The notes below the pieces were generated by a model that saw only the letters and a program-made list of their open reading frames with translations, had not been told where the DNA came from and made no database searches. Both the position numbers and the translations under genes were made by a program. From a bacterium (lineage in GTDB: Bacteria; Planctomycetota; JAFGQW01): 64,000 nt of DNA. Positions 60,548-64,000 of this stretch are shown here, in pieces (position 1 is the stretch's first letter; each line of letters begins with the position of its first letter). The stretch is taken from positions 1,018,861-1,082,860 of the forward strand of contig JAUHXU010000001.1 in the NCBI GenBank assembly GCA_030426805.1. Reading direction: 5' to 3'.

Positions 60548-61900
60548 TCACGGCGCAATCACCACCGAGAACGTGTTCGAGACCGATCGGATCCCGAGCG
60601 GGGCGGCGGAGTCGAGGGTGATGAACGCGGTGTGGAGCGCCACGCCGACCAGTGCGGCAATGCGGGGGATCGTGATCGACGCGGCGCCGGCGCCGAACGG
60701 GTCGAGCACGCCGCCGTAGCCGGCGAACACCGTCGGCAAGACGCCGCCCGCGGAGACCTGGAGCAACGCGTCGGCACTCAGGTGAAGGCGCCGGGTGCCG
60801 ATCGGAATCGGGCCGGTGCCGAGCGACGTGCCGAGGACGAACGGTCGATTCGCGTCCGCGGCGGAGGCGAGCGTGAGCGTATGCGTCGCCCCGATGCGCA
60901 GCGGACGGACGGCGCTCACCATCGGGTCGAGCGAATACTCCCACGTGTCGCCGAGCAACCCCGCCGGCCGATTCTGGGCGCCGCCATGCAAGACGACAGC
61001 GCGTCGGATCGGATCGTAGCCGGCTACAGCGCCGTAGCGTCCAGGGGGCACCGGAGACGGCGAAGCGAAAGTCCACTGCACGCCGTCCCACTCCCAGGTG
61101 TCAGCGAACGCGGCGCTGAACATGCCGCCGAACAACACGATTACCGATTTGTCTCCGTGGTAGGCGAGTGATGCACCCACCCGCGGAGAAGGCGCTGCGG
61201 GGGGCGTAGGTCGAGTCCACGCTGCCCCATCCCATTCCCAAGTCTCGTCCACGAACAGCCGTGAACTGTCTTGGCCGCCGTACATGACAACGACCCCGCG
61301 CGGAGGAAAATATGCCATCGAATGAAGAACGCGGGGCATCGGCTGCGTCGGGGGCGCGACGCGTGTCCAGTTGGCTCCGTCCCACTCCCACGTGTCTTGA
61401 TACCACGGCCAACTGAGGTTGCTACCGGAGAACAGCACTGTCCGCTGTCTCTGTCTGTCATAGGCCATCGCGTGGTAAGCACGCGCAGCGGGCGACACGG
61501 AGGGGAATCGTTGGGTCCAATCATTGCCGTCCCAGACCCATGTGTCCCCGAGCGGACCCGAAGAGCCCTGGCCGCCGAACAGGATGACTTCCTGCCGACG
61601 CTCGTCGTAGCTCAGTGCGTGATAGACTCGAGCTGGAGGTGAGTTCGCCGGAGAGCGCTGCGTCCAGCGTAGTCCATCCCACTCGAACGTATCGGCGGTC
61701 AACGTGAACGGCTGTACCGTCGACGTGCCACCGAACACCACCAGCGTGTTGCGCGCCGTGTCGAACGCGCTGGCGGCGAACCCACGCGCCGGCGCGGCCG
61801 CCGAGACCTGGCGCGGCGACCAGACCCGTTGCTGCGACCAGCCCGTCGGGACGACGACCATCGCCAACAACAGCACCGCACCGGGTGTCGCTCGTGTCAT
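60548..61900 (-). CDS. Secreted Kelch-repeat protein with C-terminal shared module
   Basis: A 450-residue exported protein: signal peptide MTRATPGAVLLLAMVVVPTG then WSQ, and six Kelch-type blades of the form DTWEWDG..W......P..R..HAMAYD..R....LFGG (clear copies near 70, 120, 170, 220 and 270). Residues about 335-450 are the beta-rich module shared with three other secreted proteins (RRLHLSADALLQVSAGG, IPRIAALVGVALHTAFI). Likely a surface or secreted binding protein. Confidence 0.78.
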   Translation of the reverse strand: MTRATPGAVLLLAMVVVPTGWSQQRVWSPRQVSAAAPARGFAASAFDTARNTLVVFGGTSTVQPFTLTADTFEWDGLRWTQRSPANSPPARVYHALSYDERRQEVILFGGQGSSGPLGDTWVWDGNDWTQRFPSVSPAARAYHAMAYDRQRQRTVLFSGSNLSWPWYQDTWEWDGANWTRVAPPTQPMPRVLHSMAYFPPRGVVVMYGGQDSSRLFVDETWEWDGAAWTRPTPPAAPSPRVGASLAYHGDKSVIVLFGGMFSAAFADTWEWDGVQWTFASPSPVPPGRYGAVAGYDPIRRAVVLHGGAQNRPAGLLGDTWEYSLDPMVSAVRPLRIGATHTLTLASAADANRPFVLGTSLGTGPIPIGTRRLHLSADALLQVSAGGVLPTVFAGYGGVLDPFGAGAASITIPRIAALVGVALHTAFITLDSAAPLGIRSVSNTFSVVIAP

Positions 61901-61946
61901 TCGCTCTCCACGGCGACCAGTCTACGGTGCCCCGGACACGGCCCCA

Positions 61947-61980
61947 CGAAAAAAGCCGTTGGCGCTACACCAACGGCTTT
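61947..61980 (-). terminator. Rho-independent terminator of tRNA-Asp
   Basis: On the minus strand an 11-bp stem AAAGCCGTTGG/CCAACGGCTTT with loop TGTAGCG (61952-61980) is followed by a run of six T. It lies 15 bases downstream of the tRNA 3' end, so it ends the tRNA transcript and separates it from the Kelch gene. Confidence 0.88.
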
Positions 61981-61995
61981 CGGCGAATCGAAGGA

Positions 61996-62072
<77 letters not shown>

Positions 62073-62134
62073 GATGGCGGCAGAGGCTGCCACGGGGCCT
62101 CGTGGGCGTCGGGGACGACCGCGAAGCGGGCATC

Positions 62135-62162
62135 ATTTAATCCGCCGGGCACGGGGAGTCAA
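62135..62162 (-). promoter_or_regulatory. Promoter of tRNA-Asp
   Basis: Read on the minus strand, TTGACT (62162-62157) and TTAAAT (62140-62135) are 16 bases apart. Transcription would begin near 62128, some 55 bases before the tRNA, giving a short 5' leader for RNase P removal. The fairly AT-rich element stands out in a GC-rich surrounding. Confidence 0.45.
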
Positions 62163-62342
62163 TCAAATTGCCCGGTGCGGGCGGCGGGCGGGACGGCGCT
62201 CCGGAGGCGGTGGGCGGACAAGGGCTTACGGCAACCGGTCGCGGGCGAAAACCGTTCCTGAAGGCCGGGGCGCCGATATCTCGATGTCCTCCCGGGCAGG
62301 TTCCGGGCGAGCAACCGGACGCGCAGGGGGGTAAGATACGGC

Positions 62343-62942
62343 ATGCATCACGAAGGCCACGGTCGCGCCGATCGGCGCGCAAGCGCCCCCGCCGCGAGCG
62401 ACGACGCACTCCTCACCCGCTTCCTCGACGGCGACGCCGGTGCGTTCGAGACGATCTTCTACCGGCACCGCGACCAACTCGTCGCGCTCGCCCACCATCT
62501 GGCCGGCGACTTCGAGACCGGCGAGGAACTCGTCCGACGCGCGATGGTCCGGATGTTCTCGCGCAAGGACCGCGGCCGCCACACGGTCGCCCTGCGGTTG
62601 ATGCGCGCGGTCGTCCGCGAGTCGCGGCGCTTCGACCACCGGGCCCAGCTCTGGCGCGCGTTCGGCCGGCGCGCGACGCTCCGCCCCCGCCGACTCCTGC
62701 CGGTCCGGCCACTCGGCGGCGGCCGCGAGGACCGGCGCGACTCGACCCGTCGCCGCGCGACCGTCGAAGCGCTCCGCCGGCTGCCACAGCGCGACCGCGA
62801 GGTGATCGCCCTCTGCGATCTCGCGTCGCTGACCTACGAAGAAGCCGCCGTGATCGTCGGCCGCTCGCCGCGCGCCGTCGGCGTCCGCCTCGGCCGGGCC
62901 CGCGTCCGCTTCGCGACGTGGTTCGAACGCCTGAACCGCTGA
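62343..62942 (+). CDS. ECF-type RNA polymerase sigma factor
   Basis: A 199-residue sigma factor. Region 2 (about 20-90) has LLTRFLDGDAGAFETIFYRH and AHHLAGDFETGEELVRRAMV; region 4 (about 140-195) has EALRRLPQRDREVIALCDL, LTYEEAAVIVGRSPRAVGVR and LGRARVRF. The linker is Arg-rich (FGRRATLRPRRLLPVRP). It would recruit polymerase to a stress or envelope regulon. The next gene, four bases on, encodes a zinc-finger membrane protein, the expected anti-sigma factor. Confidence 0.88.
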   Translation: MHHEGHGRADRRASAPAASDDALLTRFLDGDAGAFETIFYRHRDQLVALAHHLAGDFETGEELVRRAMVRMFSRKDRGRHTVALRLMRAVVRESRRFDHRAQLWRAFGRRATLRPRRLLPVRPLGGGREDRRDSTRRRATVEALRRLPQRDREVIALCDLASLTYEEAAVIVGRSPRAVGVRLGRARVRFATWFERLNR

Positions 62943-62945
62943 GCA

Positions 62946-63329
62946 GTGCGCATCGAATGTGACATGTTCGGGCGATGGGCGTCGCTCTACCGCGACCGCC
63001 GTCTGCCCGGACGCGCACGCACCGCGGTCGAACGCCACCTGACGATCTGCGGGCAATGCGCGCAGCGCTACGAGGGCTTCGTGATCGCGCTGCACGAGGC
63101 CAACGTCGCGCCGATGGCCGGCGGCCTGATCCCGGCCGACGTCACCCACCAGTTGCCGAACCCCGACCCGCGCCGCCGGGTCCGCCGCACGCTCGTGAGC
63201 TTCGCGCTCTGGCTGCTCGGGCTCGCCGTGCTCGTGGGCCTGCTCGCGACCGCCTACGTCGCCGGCTACCGACGCGCCGTCGACGAGGTCCGCGCCCAAG
63301 ATCCGCCCGCCGCGACCGCCAGGCCCTGA
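62946..63329 (+). CDS. Zinc-finger membrane anti-sigma factor
   Basis: A 127-residue protein with GTG start. The N-terminal zinc-binding motif HLTICGQC (His31, Cys35, Cys38) within AVERHLTICGQCAQRYEGF is the ZAS fold that binds ECF sigma factors; one membrane helix (about 82-106, FALWLLGLAVLVGLLATAYV) leads to a short periplasmic tail. Inference: it holds the upstream sigma factor until an envelope signal acts. Confidence 0.82.
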   Translation: MRIECDMFGRWASLYRDRRLPGRARTAVERHLTICGQCAQRYEGFVIALHEANVAPMAGGLIPADVTHQLPNPDPRRRVRRTLVSFALWLLGLAVLVGLLATAYVAGYRRAVDEVRAQDPPAATARP

Positions 63330-63362
63330 CCGCCCCCCGCCTCGCACGGTAAGCTTCTGCCC

Positions 63363-64000
63363 ATGCGCCGCCCCACCCGCACGCTTCTGCTCGTCGCGCT
63401 CCTCGCACTCGGCGCCGCCGTCGCGGCCATCGCGCTCTGGCCGACGCCGGACGCCCACTCGCTCGAGATCCCGGTCGAAGGCGGCACGCTCGCACTCGAC
63501 GGTCCCGGATGGCGGCTCGAGCCTCCCGAACGCCCCGAGGTCGTCCACCTCGCGTTCGGCACGTGCCGCTCGACGAGCGACCGCGCGCCGCTGCAGGTCC
63601 GCACCCCGCTCGGCGTGCTTCACGCGACCGGTGCGTTTCACGCCTCGGTCGAACGCGACGGCGACCGCCTGCGCCTGCGCGCGACCAGCGATGGCGGCGT
63701 GCTCCACCTCGACGGCGCCCCGGTCGCGCCGGGCCAGTCCATCGAACGCCCGATTCGGCGCGGCGACTCGGGCGACGCGACACCACCGGTGCGGCTCGCT
63801 CGGATCGCGGGCCGCGTGATCGACACCGACGGCGAGCCGGCCGCGACGCGGGTGCGACTCGTCGCCGCCGCGAGCGTCGTCGCGGAGGTCGACACCGCCG
63901 ACGACGGCTCGTTCGCGTTCGACGCGGTGCCGGACGGCCGCTCCCACGTCGTCGTGGCGGACGGGCCTCGGGTCGCGGTCGCACCCGCCGCGAGCGACGC
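63363..64000 (+). CDS. FecR-like protein with carboxypeptidase regulatory-like domain, 3' truncated
   Basis: The frame is open to the window end; 212 residues are visible. A signal anchor (TLLLVALLALGAAVAAIALW) precedes a FecR-like beta region with VRTPLGVLHATGAFHASVER and HLDGAPVAPGQSI, the periplasmic part that usually regulates an ECF sigma system. From about residue 140, IAGRVIDTDGEPAATRVRLV and DTADDGSFAFDAVPDG form a carboxypeptidase regulatory-like (transthyretin-type) beta-sandwich. It is the third gene of the sigma chain, 33 bases after the anti-sigma gene. Confidence 0.72.
   Translation, partial: MRRPTRTLLLVALLALGAAVAAIALWPTPDAHSLEIPVEGGTLALDGPGWRLEPPERPEVVHLAFGTCRSTSDRAPLQVRTPLGVLHATGAFHASVERDGDRLRLRATSDGGVLHLDGAPVAPGQSIERPIRRGDSGDATPPVRLARIAGRVIDTDGEPAATRVRLVAAASVVAEVDTADDGSFAFDAVPDGRSHVVVADGPRVAVAPAASD

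Overview
This is a 64 kb window of strongly GC-rich bacterial chromosome. It contains about 57 protein genes and one tRNA, and no rRNA, CRISPR array, transposase or prophage. The cell is Gram-negative: it has LptB, lipoproteins and an O-antigen-type ABC permease. Several traits point to the Planctomycetota: a secreted PQQ propeller beginning WPQWRGPNRDG, large secreted proteins carrying one recurring beta-rich module, DUF1570-like proteins, and many GTG starts with little Shine-Dalgarno signal. This placement is inference from gene content, not a phylogeny.

Layout. 1-9746: two tandem signal peptidases I with a large insert, lptB, an HD-GYP response regulator, etfBA, a membrane-anchored zinc-peptidase-like protein and a secreted alpha/beta hydrolase. 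9762-12828 (minus): purH, prfB with an intact programmed +1 frameshift, and a small membrane protein. 13022-17694 (plus): a glycosyltransferase, a sugar aminotransferase, a PQQ propeller and a beta-helix protein. 17681-25526: a divergent metabolic cluster with a cysteine hydrolase, an N-carbamoyl/allantoate amidohydrolase and a MarR repressor on one side. On the other are a DUR3-like symporter with two small membrane partners, a carbamoyltransferase lacking the aspartate-binding motif, and an asparagine-synthase-like amidotransferase. I read it as a candidate ureide or N-carbamoyl compound utilisation system.

26182-57828: a long surface-glycan region. It holds nine GT2 or GT4 glycosyltransferases, three multi-pass GT87, DUF2142 and YfhO-like proteins, two PIG-L deacetylases, a GNAT acetyltransferase, two methyltransferases, a nucleotidyltransferase and a Wzm-type permease with no ATPase beside it. 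Interspersed are a BtpA-like protein, a NicO metal transporter, an M28 peptidase, a TPR lipoprotein and panB. 57845-64000: a small CxxC protein, infC with an apparent CTG start, a SCO1-like protein, a membrane protein, a Kelch protein, tRNA-Asp with promoter and terminator, and an ECF sigma / zinc-finger anti-sigma / FecR-like chain that runs off the end.

The most unusual items are the carbamoyl/ureide cluster, the CTG start of infC, a ~172 bp inverted repeat between convergent genes near 42.7 kb, the module shared by four secreted proteins, and the 41-residue membrane protein at 22325-22450.
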